From the NCBI GenBank assembly GCA_008360975.2, contig CM039181.1, forward strand, positions 2,960,380-3,024,379: a DNA stretch of 64,000 nt, given 5' to 3'. Positions within the stretch are counted from its first letter, which is position 1, and every line of letters starts with the position of its first letter. Positions 1 to 12,765 of the stretch are shown piece by piece. The notes beneath the pieces are model-generated. The model saw only the letters and a program-made list of their open reading frames with translations. It had not been told where the DNA came from and did no database searches. Both the position numbers and the translations under genes were made by a program. This DNA comes from Lichenostomus cassidix. Taxonomy: Eukaryota > Chordata > Aves > Passeriformes > Meliphagidae.

Positions 1-1657
1 TCCAGCCTGTGACATCTGTGACACAGAGTATGACACGAAATCTCTATGAAGATGTGTCAGGCTTGCTCCAAGGGCCTGACCTGAGCAACATCAGGATGTC
101 AGAAGGGCATTCATAGTCTCAGGAGCAAATGCAGCCATGGCAGTGGCAGCAGAGCAGAGCTGCACATTTTTCACTCCCTGTAAAAACAGGCTAACAAATG
201 GTGCTGGTATTTTAATTCTTCCCAGAAATAAATCACAGATGGTATCCAAGGCCACCTGCAGTCCATGCTGAGAGGCATTTTCAAGGCAAATACACTGACA
301 CACACACATAAAGGGCTGTAAGAACACAATTTTTTTTACTGCATGGAGACTGCAATTTAACTGAATTTAAACAACCCCAGATACCGTTGATTTAAGATAT
401 ATAAAAACCCAGCAGGAAGGTATGTGGGAAAGCTTAGGAAGAAACCTGAGTCTCCCTTACAGAATTAGGGCTTTATTTCTAAAGTGGGGTGAGGTAAAAG
501 AACAGCCTTGCTTTTTTCCTTTTCCACCCATTCCAGTGATGCTATGAACCATTTTATTCCCTCAAACAGGGATATGGATAAGCTACTCACACTGTTTTCC
601 CTTCTCCATCCAGCCTGTCTTTGAGCACTAAGGATGCATAACCACAATTTCATGACCCTTGAGGATCCCCAAACCAGCATTCCCAGTTTCCATGCTGTAG
701 CAATGCCCTAAGATCTATTATTTGCAAGCTCTGCAAGAGCCAGACCACACATACTGCAGCACCAAGTGATTTCACCCTGGTTCCTCTGCCTCCTGGCCCA
801 ATCCCTCCTCTCTCTCAAGGCTGAGCAGCAGAGTAGATGAACTGCAAAGCAAGCTAGACCAGGAGTTCCTGCTTGCTGTCCAGAGGATCTCTCCTCCAGA
901 AGATGCCACGAGGGATAATGAAGGTTTCTTTATGGCAGGTTGGACATCAATTCACAGCATCACATCACACAAGCTGGGCACCTCCTGCAGCACTCTGTAC
1001 TGCCAGGAATGGTTGAACATCCACAAGGCAAACGTGGATTTTTACATGACGACCTTTTCCCAGAAATGCATCTTGGCTAGCACAGAACTATTATTAGCAC
1101 GTTTATCCACCCAGCTCCAGCAAGGAGCTCAGCAACCTCCTCCAGCCCCACCCCTGCTGCTCACATCGATCTGCCATCCACAGCAAGCTCTGCCCTGGCA
1201 ACAAACACGGGGCTGGAGAGACAGAACCGCTTGGGGAATTAAAATGGTGAATGATGCAATTGTAGGAGGGAAGGGGAATTAGCTCTCTGCCCTCCATTGT
1301 TAGCAGGAGATTGATATAATTCATAAAGAATGCCCACTGAATGGGTTTTAAGGCTCTGCTGTTTTTCTCTCCCTGCCTATCAGCCCATGTGCATTCCTGA
1401 GGAGCAATAAAACAGTCTCACCAGAACCATCAAGCACACAAGGCTGGGGAGAAGCAGGACGAAAGCTTGGTAACTGTCAACAGCAAAAAACATCTTCATT
1501 AGCACATCAGAGCTGCTCTTCAGTTTTGAGTGAGGTTGACCTCATATTCTCACTCACAAATGGGAGACAAGTGGCGAAATAAGTTTTATTTCAGACAAGA
1601 CCAGCGCTGTTTGATCTCCAGGAGCAGAGGTTCTCCAGAATTGCTAACAACAAAATC

Positions 1658-1684
1658 TGCAGCAGAAGCAGCAGCAGCAGCAAG
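1658..1684. repeat. Short CAG/GCA microsatellite
   Basis: The run reads gcagcagaagcagcagcagc and then continues for two more units, with one GAA interruption. It is a short imperfect trinucleotide repeat in intronic sequence. Confidence 0.75.
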
Positions 1685-1978
1685 AATGCTAAGGCCAGCT
1701 TTCAGAATAGCCACTCTCAACTCACATCTCAGAAAGAGCATTTCTGGCCTTTACTTTCTGCAGGAAAAATACCCCAAGGAGCTCCTGGGGTCACTGCCAT
1801 ATGTCAGGCAAACCAGTGAAGCAATCTAATCCAGCAGTGTGTTTTTCTTGTTTTACTGTAGGTAAGCTGAAAGGTTTATAACCCACTCTGCAATTGCTGA
1901 ATGCCAGCTGTTTTTTGGGGCTGTTTTATGGGTAACTCATCTGGCATCCCTGAAGGGCTCCATTTCCATCCCCCTTTT

Positions 1979-2070
1979 AGGAAATGCAGTGTATTTCCAA
2001 AGTACACTGAATTTTTGTATTCAGATGAATTTAGGAAATTCAGTGTATTTCCAAAATACACTGAATTTTT
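1979..2070. repeat. Duplicated hairpin-forming unit, spacing about 54 bp
   Basis: Two copies of a unit of about 38 bp begin near 1979 and 2033. Each contains cagtgtatttcc followed by its near inverse. The second copy is a perfect inverted repeat: arm 2036-2050, three-base spacer CCA, arm 2054-2068. The first copy forms the same stem with about ten pairs, one of them a G-T mismatch, and a smaller perfect core. Confidence 0.85.
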
Positions 2071-2595
2071 CTTCTTTCCATCCTCCCCATCTCCAGTTCA
2101 AACATTGTTTGCACACATTTAGGTTTTCATCTCCCCCACTCTTGGAGAGCATAATTAGATGGCACTAATTACCCAGGTCTGGCTAGGTCAGGGTGTTGTG
2201 TCTCTGACCCCTGGGCTGGGCTGAGGATTGAGTTTTCTGATTATCCACCTGCAGTGGCATCAACAGGTTGCTCTTGGCACTGACTGCCAACTTGGCCTTG
2301 GAAACCTGCCCTGCAGTCTCACTGTCAGAGAAAACACATTCTTCTCCTCCACCACTTGTCTGCCCTGAAGCTAACACAGGTACACCAACATTTGCCAGCA
2401 GAGAATCCCTGAAAGAACCCATCTCTGAAAGCAGGGAATGGAGCAGCTGAATCACTGGGGATCAACTTCCCCAGGATTCAGTATCAACTTCTAGTAGTTC
2501 ACTGGGTGATCTATGTGCACTTCCACATCTTTTCTCACAGCTACAACTTCCCAGGAGCCCTGGGTTGCTTTGCTGAGCAGACACAGAGCTGGGAG

Positions 2596-2652
2596 CCCAT
2601 GGAAGCACGTGGAAACACATGGGAGCCCATGGAAGCCCATGGAAGCCCATCC
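2596..2652. repeat. Minisatellite of 12-bp type (gcccatggaa core)
   Basis: Several adjacent imperfect copies of a unit containing gcccatggaa and cacatgggag are seen. Each copy contains CCATGG or a variant. It is a local slippage repeat with no coding sign. Confidence 0.7.
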
Positions 2653-5600
2653 TTACGTTGGTGGAGCTGGCAGAACAGGAACTGCAGGCAGCTCAAGCAG
2701 CAGGGTGCAGACTGACAAGACCACTGCTGTTTACCAAACAATTAAGCTCATTCAGCAGAGATCAGGCAGACCTGCAGTGTCATTTGGCACGAAGCTGGAA
2801 TGTGGATGAGCCATCACCACTGACACACTGCAGCTCTCCCTCTCCTACCTCCCAGGAGCTCCCAGGCAGCAACCCATGTCCTTATCGACTCCATTTCCTT
2901 ATTAATTCCCTATTGATCTGCTCACTGAGCACTAGGCAGATGTAATATTTTTATCTTCTGCACTCCTGGCAGTGCTGCAGGTGGACTGTGGAGCCTCCTG
3001 AGTAGTTTGGGTTTGCTGTAACCCAGGGAGGATGGATCCATCCACACTCACTTGGAGAGTAGGCTCTCAGTGAGAGAACCTGTGGGAAATCCGGAAATCT
3101 TGCTGTGTGAATAACTCAGCTGCTGGGCTGCCTGGACCCTGATATGGAGATTTACAGAGTGGTAATTCATCTGTCCAGGTCAAGCCAGTGGCCAAAAATA
3201 GCCTGAGCCATCAAAATCTGGTCAGGAATTACAGCTGCTTCTTCATTCTCTCTAATTGTAGAGATTGGTCTACAGTCCTTGTAACAGAGGTGGGAAGAAG
3301 TGAAAATAAGGAAAGTGTGAGTGCAGAGCTACAAGGTGAATGGAACAAGGAGTGCAGCTTCCCAGTGATGGAACCAGCAGGAGAATCCCAACTCCTGGTC
3401 TGCACTTTTGGGTCAGGAGGAGAATGGGCAAGGGCAAAGCTTCACTTTTTGGGATTGCCAACTAATCCTGAAATTCCTGAAGCAGGTGGAGCACTGGCAG
3501 CAATGCCATGAGACACCAAGAACCCAGAGAAGAGGGTGGTTGGTTCTGTGGTCTCCAAGCCCCACCAAGGCTTCAGATGCTCGACAAGCAACACCACCAG
3601 CATGAACAGTGCTGTGGAATACAGTTGAGAAAATGTTTGCAATCACTTCTCAAAACAGACTCTTTCATAATTGAAATACTGCAGAGCAGAAAACTGCATT
3701 ATAATTACAATAAATGGGCGCTGCTGAATTAGAGGAGATCTTTTGTCTGCAAATCCCATTTACACAAGCAGAGACAATGTTGGTAGGAGCAGTCACATTG
3801 CTCTCTGCACTCCACCACAGGGCTTGGATCATTTCTGTCAGTCTCTTCTTTTTAACCTAATGTGCTTTTCTGGTAAATTGGAGGAAGTTCACACTAGTCA
3901 CAGAACGACTGGAGCACTGCAAAACCTTGTCTAACACTGAAAATATCAGCAGCTATCAAGCAGCAGGTTAAGGGAGGAGTTGATCACTCTGTGGAAAACA
4001 GACTTTTATAATAGGGTCTTCAGTGTGGCATTGAAAGGTGCAAACAAATTCAATGACTGGAAGCTGGTGTTAAACAAATCAGTCTAAAAATAAATTAAAA
4101 ATAAGGGAGGGCATTTTCAACAGCGAAGATAATTAACCTTCAGTGCAGTGTACTGATGGCTGTGCTGGATTTTCCATTCCTGGAAACATTTTAAAAAATA
4201 GGAGGTTTTTCTAAACGACTTCCTAAATACCCAGCATGGTAAAACAGAACAGGATGCTGCTCAGAAAAAGCTAAAAGTCACTTTCACCCAGGTTCAGTCC
4301 CTCCTCAGTGACAATGAACTCCTGTCCTCACAGCTTAACCTGGGTGGGTTAGGAGCCCTGGGAGAGCTTTTATCATAACCCTGTCAGCTGCCCAAAAGAC
4401 AAAACACACATGTAATTCCTGGAGTTTTCTGACACAACACGTGTCAGGAAAGAACATTCCTTGCACCTCCTGCCATGCCCTGTGGAGCTGAGCTCTGCCC
4501 TTGCTGTCCATCAGAGCCACTCCTCACCTTGCCTGTCCTTCCCAAAGATGCTTCTGTTCCTGAAAACATTATCTGCACACTCCATGCTTGCTTTCCCTCA
4601 CCACCATGCCATCCCCAGCCCTTTTCCTAGGCTTGTCCTTTCTCCTGAGCTCCGAGGAGCAGAGGGGAGAGGTTTAGGGAGCTGGGCTGAGCTGCTGGGT
4701 GCTCTGAGCACTGCCTGGAGAGTGCTGGCAGGAGCAGAGAGTGGGGAGAGTCCTTTCCTTTTATACCCTTTTAATAAATTTTTATACCCTTTCCCTTCCC
4801 TTGTACCCTTCACAAACACTTTGTACCTTAGCCCCACATGGCTATAACTCTTGTAGTCTGATATTTAGCTTAGTTTGGGGGTTCTGCAGGGTGGGATGAC
4901 CAAATATTCATAACTACCTCCAAACTAGAGGCTCCAACCTTGGCAGAGCCTCCTCTCTGGAACATGTTTGTGTAAACCAGGCTGTAGTTTCACCTGGGGG
5001 AGGTAATTACAATAAAGTGACAATTACTTCATTTGTTAAGTTCCTTATTGGGTGATTTTAGGCAGACATGCCAATTTGTGAGGTCCATAAAATTGCATTC
5101 ACATTGTACATGGGGAGCTCCTCAGTGTGTTTCCACCTTTGACAAGTGTGATTCTATTAAAGAATCTAAGATCCTATCAAAACCAAGGTAATACCCTTTT
5201 TCCCTACACTGCTGTGTCTGCCTCATATTTTCCCCAGCTTTTAAGGCATCAGCTGCTCACAGAGAGTGACCCCATCTGTCTGGAAGAAAAGGTCCTTCAC
5301 AGATACCACAGGACTTTCCCATTTTACAGCCCAACCCTGATTTACCATTCATCTACAGGCAAGGAAATTCATCCTCCTGCCTCAGCCTCCCCCTGCACAG
5401 AACCACAGCGATGATATTTGCCCTGTTCCAGCACAGGAGCATTTTCAGGCTCGATTAATGCAGGCTTCATGCAAAACTCTGTGGACAGAAGCCTCAATAC
5501 AAGCAGTAAGTCCCATTATTGCTCCTGCACTTCACATGGCTACCACACTGACATTTTCCAGGCATGCCCCATTAACAATTTACCAAGATAAATGGCCCAG

Positions 5601-5895
5601 GAACCTGAAAATGCATTCAGGACAACTACCTCCTGCTTACCAGCATACGTTCAGCAGCATAAACGACACCTCATCGCTCACCATGTAGCTATGGTAACAT
5701 TTCTATCTCATATTTTGAATTTGCACACACATGTGGAGCTGGAGGGAAGCCAGGCTAGTTCGTTTCACGACACACAAACACCAAGCCAGGGAACTTTCCC
5801 CAAACCAAGCTGCTCCCAGGGGTAGGGATGAGGAACAGGGAGTTTGCCCCATGGCTGTCAGGAAGGAGAACAGCAGGAGCTCCACCAGGACTCAC

Positions 5896-6009
5896 TTGAG
5901 AGCAGTTTTGTAGTGGTAAATTGCTTCAGCATTCCGGCCCTGGTCCTTGAGGAAGTTGGCATAGTTGTAGTGCACCTTGGCGTTGTGGGGCAGAGTCTTC
6001 ACTCCTGAG
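5896..6009 (-). CDS. TMTC1: TMTC1 exon with first TPR repeat (114 nt)
   Basis: The acceptor is cctcctcacag and the donor gtgagt on the minus strand. One base completes Ser, 37 codons follow, and the last two bases (AA) await G for Lys. The exon encodes SGVKTLPHNAKVHYNYANFL, then KDQGRNAEAIYHYKTAL. This is a TPR: A/N at the helix A positions, a G in the turn (DQGR) and A.A..Y..AL in helix B. TMTC TPR repeats lie in the ER lumen and are thought to bind the acceptor protein. The next TPR exon should lie to the left but was not found in 1-5895, so it is probably outside the window. Confidence 0.97.
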
Positions 6010-9000
6010 CTGTGAGGAGGAGCAGAAGGACACTGTTAGCAGCCAGGTCACCCCACCTTCTTCTCACAGTCCCTTCTCCTGCAAAGCTCCTAATCCAAGC
6101 ACCTCATCACCTCCCGTGTGCCAACCCAGCTCGTGTAGTAACCCTGAGCTTGTCTCACACACCCAGAGCCCCAGGCAGACGGGAATGTGTGGCAGCAATC
6201 CAGCACACCCTGGTCGCTGTCACCGCAGGCACTGCCAGCACCAGCACTGCAGCACTCCCTGTGGCCACATGCTGGTGGGCTTTAAAATCTGAATTACTCC
6301 GTTGAAAACCCCCCCAAAAATAGGCTAACATTCTGAGGGAAGCATGTAGTACTTGTTACAAACAGGGTCCCTGCTTGAACTTGAAGCGCCTTATGAAAAT
6401 CTTGGTTTAAAGCTCACATGGCATACCCAGGAAGAAGATATCTTTCCCACGTGCTTCAGCCACTAGATGGGATGCACAGCATACTGCAAGCACCAGCAAC
6501 TGCCTGAGGCTGAGCAGAGCATGGCTGGCAGCTGAGGGCTAATGGGACTCTCACCCTTAGGTGCCAAAATAACACCCTGGCATGATAAAACACGAGGAGG
6601 TGTAGCTGCACAGCCACCCCATCCCTCCCTGCCCTGCTCAGGCTGAACTCAGCAGTTGGAATTAATAATGAGGGCGCAGAGACAAAAGCAAGCATGTGCT
6701 GATTTCCTTAATTGAGAGCACAGAAAGCAAGGTACACCTTGCACAGCCAGAGGAAATGCCGTTTCAAGGTTGAAGAGGGAAAGAAATCACAGCAGCACGT
6801 ACACCATGGAAACATTTGCCCTGCAAGAATCCAGGGAAGTCAGAACTCTGTTTAATGGGGGAGTCCTTTCCAGCACATAAATAGGGGCTCTCTGAGCTAA
6901 CGGGAAACAAGGATGGATGAATCTGTTCATGGAAAAGCAGACAGAGTGCTGTTTGTTGCTCACAAGCAGATTCCTGCCAGCTGCTCTCTTTTCTACTCCC
7001 AGCTTCTCTAGCTCTGCTACCTCAGGTAGGAAAAGCAAGGATGTGAAAATTCCCAATTTTTGTTGCTCTGCCTTGTCTGTCTCTCCTGTTTAACTTCATT
7101 AGCATGGAAGTTAATAATAATGAAGCAGAGCCCTGCAGTGGGGTGCACACCCTCCTGCATGGCAAGAATGCACCCAGAGCTGCAGAAACCCTTTTTGGGA
7201 GGATTTCACTGTAAAACAGCACTGAGGAATCGCAGTGGCAAACATGGAATCCTTCTGGTTATCTGCAGCCAGTGGGATCTATCCAGCATCACTAACACCC
7301 ACTTGTGAGAGCTCCCAGAGCTTCGCCCACAACTGCCCTGCAGATTTCAGCTCAGGCTTGCCTACTAAAATTAAAAGTACATCTTGCATTTGGCCTCCTC
7401 ATCATCAGGTATTTCCAAATTACTTACTGGGAGCGCTACAGGAATAAGACATTTTGTGACTAATCGCTGAATTAAATCAGTTAATTGATGCTATTCTTAA
7501 GAGAATGATTTTCTATATTAGTTTTCACAAAGATATACTGCAGCAGCAGCAAGTAATGTGTGACTGCCATGGCTGTGTTAATTTCCATTGGCCTTGGGAG
7601 CTATTAACTACACACTTACAACCTCTGGGCATTACTGGAATATTAATTCTCATACAGGGAGGGTTTCATTACATCAGCAGCAGTGTTACAGGCAGAGACA
7701 TGGCACTCAGAAGTGCTGCTCTCTCAGAGCTCTGTGCAAGGAGTTGGAGTGCATTACACATGCACAAGCACTTCAGCTCTAATGAGATACAGCTTTAACA
7801 GCAAGATGCATGTGTTTCAATATTTTAATTCTGGACTGTTTTCCTTTAAGTGGAATTTATAGCTAATTCTGCTGGTCCCACTTATTAAAACATCACTAAT
7901 AAAGATTATTGCATCTGTGTGCTGCTGCTGGTGGGGGAGACACAGGAAAGGGAGAAATGGGTTTGGGTTCTGAAGATGCTCTGTTCTGCATCACACTGCT
8001 CACACTCCCTGACCTATTTATTCTCCTCACACAGGGAGGGGGATGTTTCCTTTTGCAAATGCACACAGCAGTGACTGAGGCTGCCTGGAGCCTCTGCTCT
8101 GGGGAGGCAGCAGCAAACACAGCGCTGGATGCAGAGGGGAATTTTTGGGTCAGTTTAGGAAACTCTCCTGTGAGCATTCCTGACCAGTCAGGAACACTGT
8201 TTGCTCGTTGACAGAGGAAACAATGATGTCCACAGTGAAAGCCAAGAAGGAAAGGGTGGAGTATAAATAACAAAGCAGAACACAATGTTTTTTCCATTTC
8301 TGCCTCCCACAAGCTCCCAGCCTCTCACAATTTCAATTTAATTTTCCAGTGTGCTTTTCCAAACTCTCCTATTTCCCTATTCCCCATTCACACGTGCCCT
8401 TCTGAAAACCTATGGCACAGATCTGATTTCCAGCCAGAAACTAGCCCTGTGACATTGGACGTCATTTCTCCAGAGGATTTCCTTCCCTTCTGGGCTCTAC
8501 GACAGCAGAAAGCGACGTGAATGGAAAAGAAACAATAGGCAAACCTTTTTACGTAACACTTCCTCCCCACGGAGAAATAAAAAGCCTATTAGCCATAAAT
8601 CAGAGAAATAAAATACCACTGGTATTTTCCAGCCTCAAATACCAGCATTATCCAAATCCCACTTCAGCTGGGAAAAATGGTATGATTTCCTCTCTTGTTT
8701 TCCAAAGTGCATGTTCTGTTTTACAAAGTGATTGGGTGCAGGGCTGAGGCTTCCTTGATTTTCTGTGATATTCTTATGAAAAGTGCTCAGTTTAGAAGAA
8801 TTTGAGACCACTCCTTCCCCAGCAGGAGACAGATGGGGTCTCCAATTCTTTGGGAATTATTATCATCAACAAAGCTTCTCTACAGCAAATTATTCTCTGG
8901 GTAACACAACCACCACCTTCCTTGGCCTCCCACCCTTTTTTGACTCCACAGATATTTGTGTTGAATATCAAACTGTCCTACAGAAGGTGCCCAAAATGCA

Positions 9001-10404
9001 ATGGTGCTTGCTCTCCTCAGCTGAGCCACCTCTCAGAATTAACACAACAACACAGCAGTGGATGCCACATTCAGGGCTGGAGCAGCTTTTTGCAAATTCC
9101 TGCAGTCAGCAGACCTGGCTTGGGAAGGAGAGCTGCTGATGGAGAAAGCATCCCTTTTGTGGGGTTCCTCTGCTGGTTATGACTGTTTCCAGGCACTGTC
9201 ACCAATGTGGACAGCCTGTGCAGATGCTTTCCAGGAGCAACAGGAAATGTGGCAGCTGGACAAGCCTTGGAAAGGTCAGCACTGTGAGTGCAGAGATCAG
9301 CCCACAGCTCTCCCCTCCCTCTCCCTGGATTCAGACATTAACACTGACCACAGCTCAGGTCTGACCTTCTGCCCTGTGCACTCACTCTGGAGGGTGGTTC
9401 CTGTAATAATTAACAAAGAAGTTCTCCCTTATCACCTGCCAGCATGGTAAGACAAACTGCTTGGGGCTTGTGGTGATGTCCTGCAATAATATACCTCAAT
9501 ATATTTGGCCTTGTCTTATATTTGTGGTTTATTTGCTTCTCATGTAGTTTTTGCACACATGCTTGTGCACCCATGTGGAGATGCATCATTTCCTCAGACA
9601 GCAGCATCCTCCCCCACACTGCTGCTTTCAGCCAGGACCTGGCAGGATTGCTGCAGCCAGAAAATCTGGTCCTTGGGCTGAAGACTGAGTGGCAATAGTG
9701 ACCCAGAGATGGCACAAGGTTAAAATAGGGTGAGTCTTGAGAAAAGGACAGAATGGGGTGCAAGCACAAAATTAGGAACACACTGGGTATAGAAACATCT
9801 CCTAGAAAAAGCACAGAAAAAGCATATTGAACAGAACAGGCCTCAGCCAAGGGAATTAAGGCACATTGAACCTGCAGAAATACATCCAAGCAAATGGAGG
9901 AACAAAAAGTAGAGGTGAAAGGAAAAAAACCTAAGAGGATGGCAGAAATGGTGATTAAAGTAGCAACTGGAGAAAGAGGAATAAAGAACTAGGAGTGTGA
10001 GTAAAGATTCTCCCAGCACATACTTCTTTAAAAAATTCAACACAGAGAGACTACCAAGAAGGTTGATTTATGTCTCCTTTCCCACATCCATAGATTTCCT
10101 CTGTGTCCTCCTCCAGTTCTGTCCATTGAAATTTATTGTTGTTTCACACACCTCCATCCACTTCTCCCTCCTCTCCTCATCAACCTCCTCCTACTGCCCC
10201 AAATAGGAGATCTCTCACTCCTGGGATGACTTTATCTTGCTATACTATTCTTCTTCTGCTTTTCTTCCCATCAACAAGAAGGGTTCTACCCCATTACAGA
10301 ATTAGGAGAGATTTGTAATAACACCTCTCAAAGTTCTTAAAAGTACAACAAAAATGCCAACAAGGGTAAACAGCCCAGTGAGGACAGCTATGAGAAGTGA
10401 AAAC

Positions 10405-12380
10405 CACTCTTTAAAAAGGAACACAGAGCTACAGAAGGAAAAAGGGAAATAGCACGAACGCCTGCCCGTTAAACATAAACCATAATTAGGCAGACCAAAA
10501 GAGATTTAAAGAGAAACTTGCTAAAGCTATCAAAGCTAATAATGGAATACATCAGACAGAGGAAACCTGCCAAAGATCCCCTCAGGCAAATAGATGATGG
10601 AGGTCTAAAAGTAGTGCCTGAAGAAGAAAAGACCACAGCAGAAAAGCTAAATGGATTCTCTGCATTAGTGTTCACTGCAGGGAAACCTGGTGTGGCCACA
10701 CAGCCTTTCCTCACAGGGGCAAGACCAAAGCCCTGACCCTAGCTGAAGTGGCAGTAAAAGAGTCTTTAAAACAAATCAACACCCTGAACAGTTATGAATC
10801 CATTGGGCCTGGCAGAATGAACCCAAAGGAACTCAAACCTGCAGCTATTAGCTGTGGTAGGTAGCTTATAACTTACATGGCACTAGGGGAATGGGAGGTG
10901 ATGAACTTGACTTCATTTGGCTCCAGGGAAGAGATCTCCAGGGGGAAACAGAGCAGAAAGGCTGATTTACACTTCAGGTAATTTGGGGAAAGCCATAATA
11001 AAGCCTAACTCGAGCAAACTTCTGGATAACTACAGCCCAACAAAGAATTAGCCTTGCATATTGCAGAAAGAAGTTAGTTGGGCAGATCTGTGGCACTGAA
11101 ACTGTGGAAAGCCTTTATAAATATCCAAATATAGCCCAATCAATCAAAATCACATGCAACGATGTTGAGCACTTAAATGTTCAAAGAGGGGTTTTTTTAA
11201 TAAAATCCCTTAATCAAGACTTCCAATTTCTTCAAGGCATCATGGAATAAGAGAGGAAGATCCTCTCATGAATCAATACTTAGTTAAAGGACAACAAGTA
11301 AAGAGCACAAGTATGAGAACAGTTTTCACAGCTGGAGAAGAATCCAAGCAGGGTTCCCAGGAGACCTGAAATGGCACCTGAGCTACCTCAGGTGGTCACA
11401 AATGATCTTCAAAGGGGAGCAAACAGGGAGGGAACACGTTTGCTGATGACAGCAGTGGGAATCACACTGCAGGAACTAAAGCTAACTACACTTTGGTAGG
11501 TACATCTCATGGTATTGTAGGCTGGGCAAGAAGATGGAACATGAAACACAATGTTGGTACACACATGAATATCAGAGGTGTGCACATACACACCCTAAAT
11601 CTGCATAAATCTGCACACAGATTGATGTCTAAAAAGCAGGGATTTCCAATCACAGTGGGTGTCTTGGAATCTGTGTTGAGAGTGCTGTGAAATTATCACT
11701 CACTGCTTAGGAGAGGTCATAAAAGGCAAGGAGAAAATCAGGAATTAGCAGGAGAAAAGAACAAAACCCAGAAAGCAGTCCTGTGCTACTGTGCTGCACA
11801 TAACCCCTGAAAGGTGATTCTGGCCTCTTTCTCAAAAGGATGGATTAGAGTTTGGAAGCATCCAGAGAAGGCTGACAGGAGGAACCAGAAATGCAGAACA
11901 GCTTCCAGGGGAGCACAAAACCAGCTGACTGCAGTGTGAAAAGGAGACAGCCTCGGGTTCAAGGCATGAAGTGCCTTTTTCCTGAGTGACAAACTGATGG
12001 TTCCTCACTCTTTGCTCAGCACAGCAGAACCAGGGGACACCAAAGCAGATGATCACAGCACACAGGGAAATCTTGGTGTGCACACTCTGTGATTTAACGA
12101 CAGAGCCCAGCGCACAGGATGCTGCAGGAGCCAAAACTATAAATAGATTTGAAAAAAAGCAGTCAGAGACATTATGGAAGCAAAGTCCATCAGTGGCTGT
12201 TAAAAGCAAAAATAGCAAGTAACTCCTGACTCAGGAAGTCTTTAAACTGCAGATTACTGCAAGCTGGGGAAGAACTGGAGAGAAGCCTTATTGTTGCTGG
12301 CTCTGTTCTTGCAGGGCTGTTTTTGGGCAGCTGCTGCTGGTTGCTCTCAGGGCAGGACACAACATGAGTGACCCAGAGGA
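10405..12380 (+). mobile_element. Ancient degenerate CR1 LINE, partial ORF2 plus 3' end
   Basis: From about 10405 the plus strand follows the sauropsid CR1 consensus as I know it. Matches include the lead-in to the reverse transcriptase (aggaaacctgccaaagatcc and agaaaagctaaatggattct, followed by a ttcactgcag match), the middle (agaggaagatcctctcatga at about 11252) and the FADD catalytic region near 11440 (tttgctgatgacagcagtg). The thumb and tail region also match (aggatgctgcaggagcc, 12117; cagtggctgttaaaag, 12191). The reading frame is broken by many indels and stops, so the copy is dead. It is truncated at the 5' end. The boundaries are approximate, and the subfamily cannot be fixed by eye. 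Confidence 0.82.
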
Positions 12381-12708
12381 ACAACCTCACATTCTGCCAT
12401 CCCCTCAGAAGGCTGGGGAAGTGACCCCAAAACACCTGAGCTGCAGGGGAAGCCCTGAGCACTGCCCAGGTCACTCCCTTGAGGTCAAGGTGTCTCAGCT
12501 GCACTCAGAGCTGCACAGCCTTGGAACTGGAGCTGGATGGGAATAGCCAAACTCCTGTAAGGGAGGCTGGAAGGACACAATCCCATCTGCAGCCAGCTAG
12601 GCACACATAACCTTATCCCTCTCTTCTGCCACAAACCCCACAGAACTCCATATTGTCCCAAAAATGCTCCTTAGCAGAAGGAAATGCCCTGGATGGGCCA
12701 TTCACTTA

Positions 12709-12765
12709 AGAGCTGGACTCAATGATCCTTGTGGGTTCCTTCCCACACAAAATATTCCATTAATT
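12709..12765 (+). mobile_element. CR1 LINE 3' tail fragment
   Basis: The sequence agagctggactcaatgatcc followed by ttgtgggttccttccc matches the characteristic CR1 3' end (GGACTCGATGATCCTTGTGGGTCCCTTCC). A degenerate ATTCTATG-like end (aatattccatta) follows. The upstream part of the element is not recognisable. Confidence 0.75.

Larger units (their letters stand above)
1..5895 (-). other. TMTC1: TMTC1 intron, left part (noncoding, runs off the window)
   Basis: This stretch is transcribed as intron of TMTC1, after the exon that ends at 5896. No TPR-coding exon with flanking splice sites is recognisable on the minus strand, and no gene is recognisable on the plus strand. Small structures seen are a CAG-type run near 1658-1684, a duplicated hairpin at 1979-2070, a 12-bp repeat near 2596-2650 and a degenerate T/C-rich repeat near 4755-4830. 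The few open frames are short, lack homology I recognise, and occur on both strands as expected by chance. Confidence 0.8.

Noticed and set aside
91..327. 78-codon minus-strand open frame considered as the next TPR exon
   Set aside because: It lacks TPR spacing and the expected Lys-Leu-Tyr-Pro-type start, and no acceptor in the required phase is present.
9410..9889. 159-codon minus-strand open frame
   Set aside because: No recognisable domains, no splice or promoter context, and atypical composition. Treated as chance.
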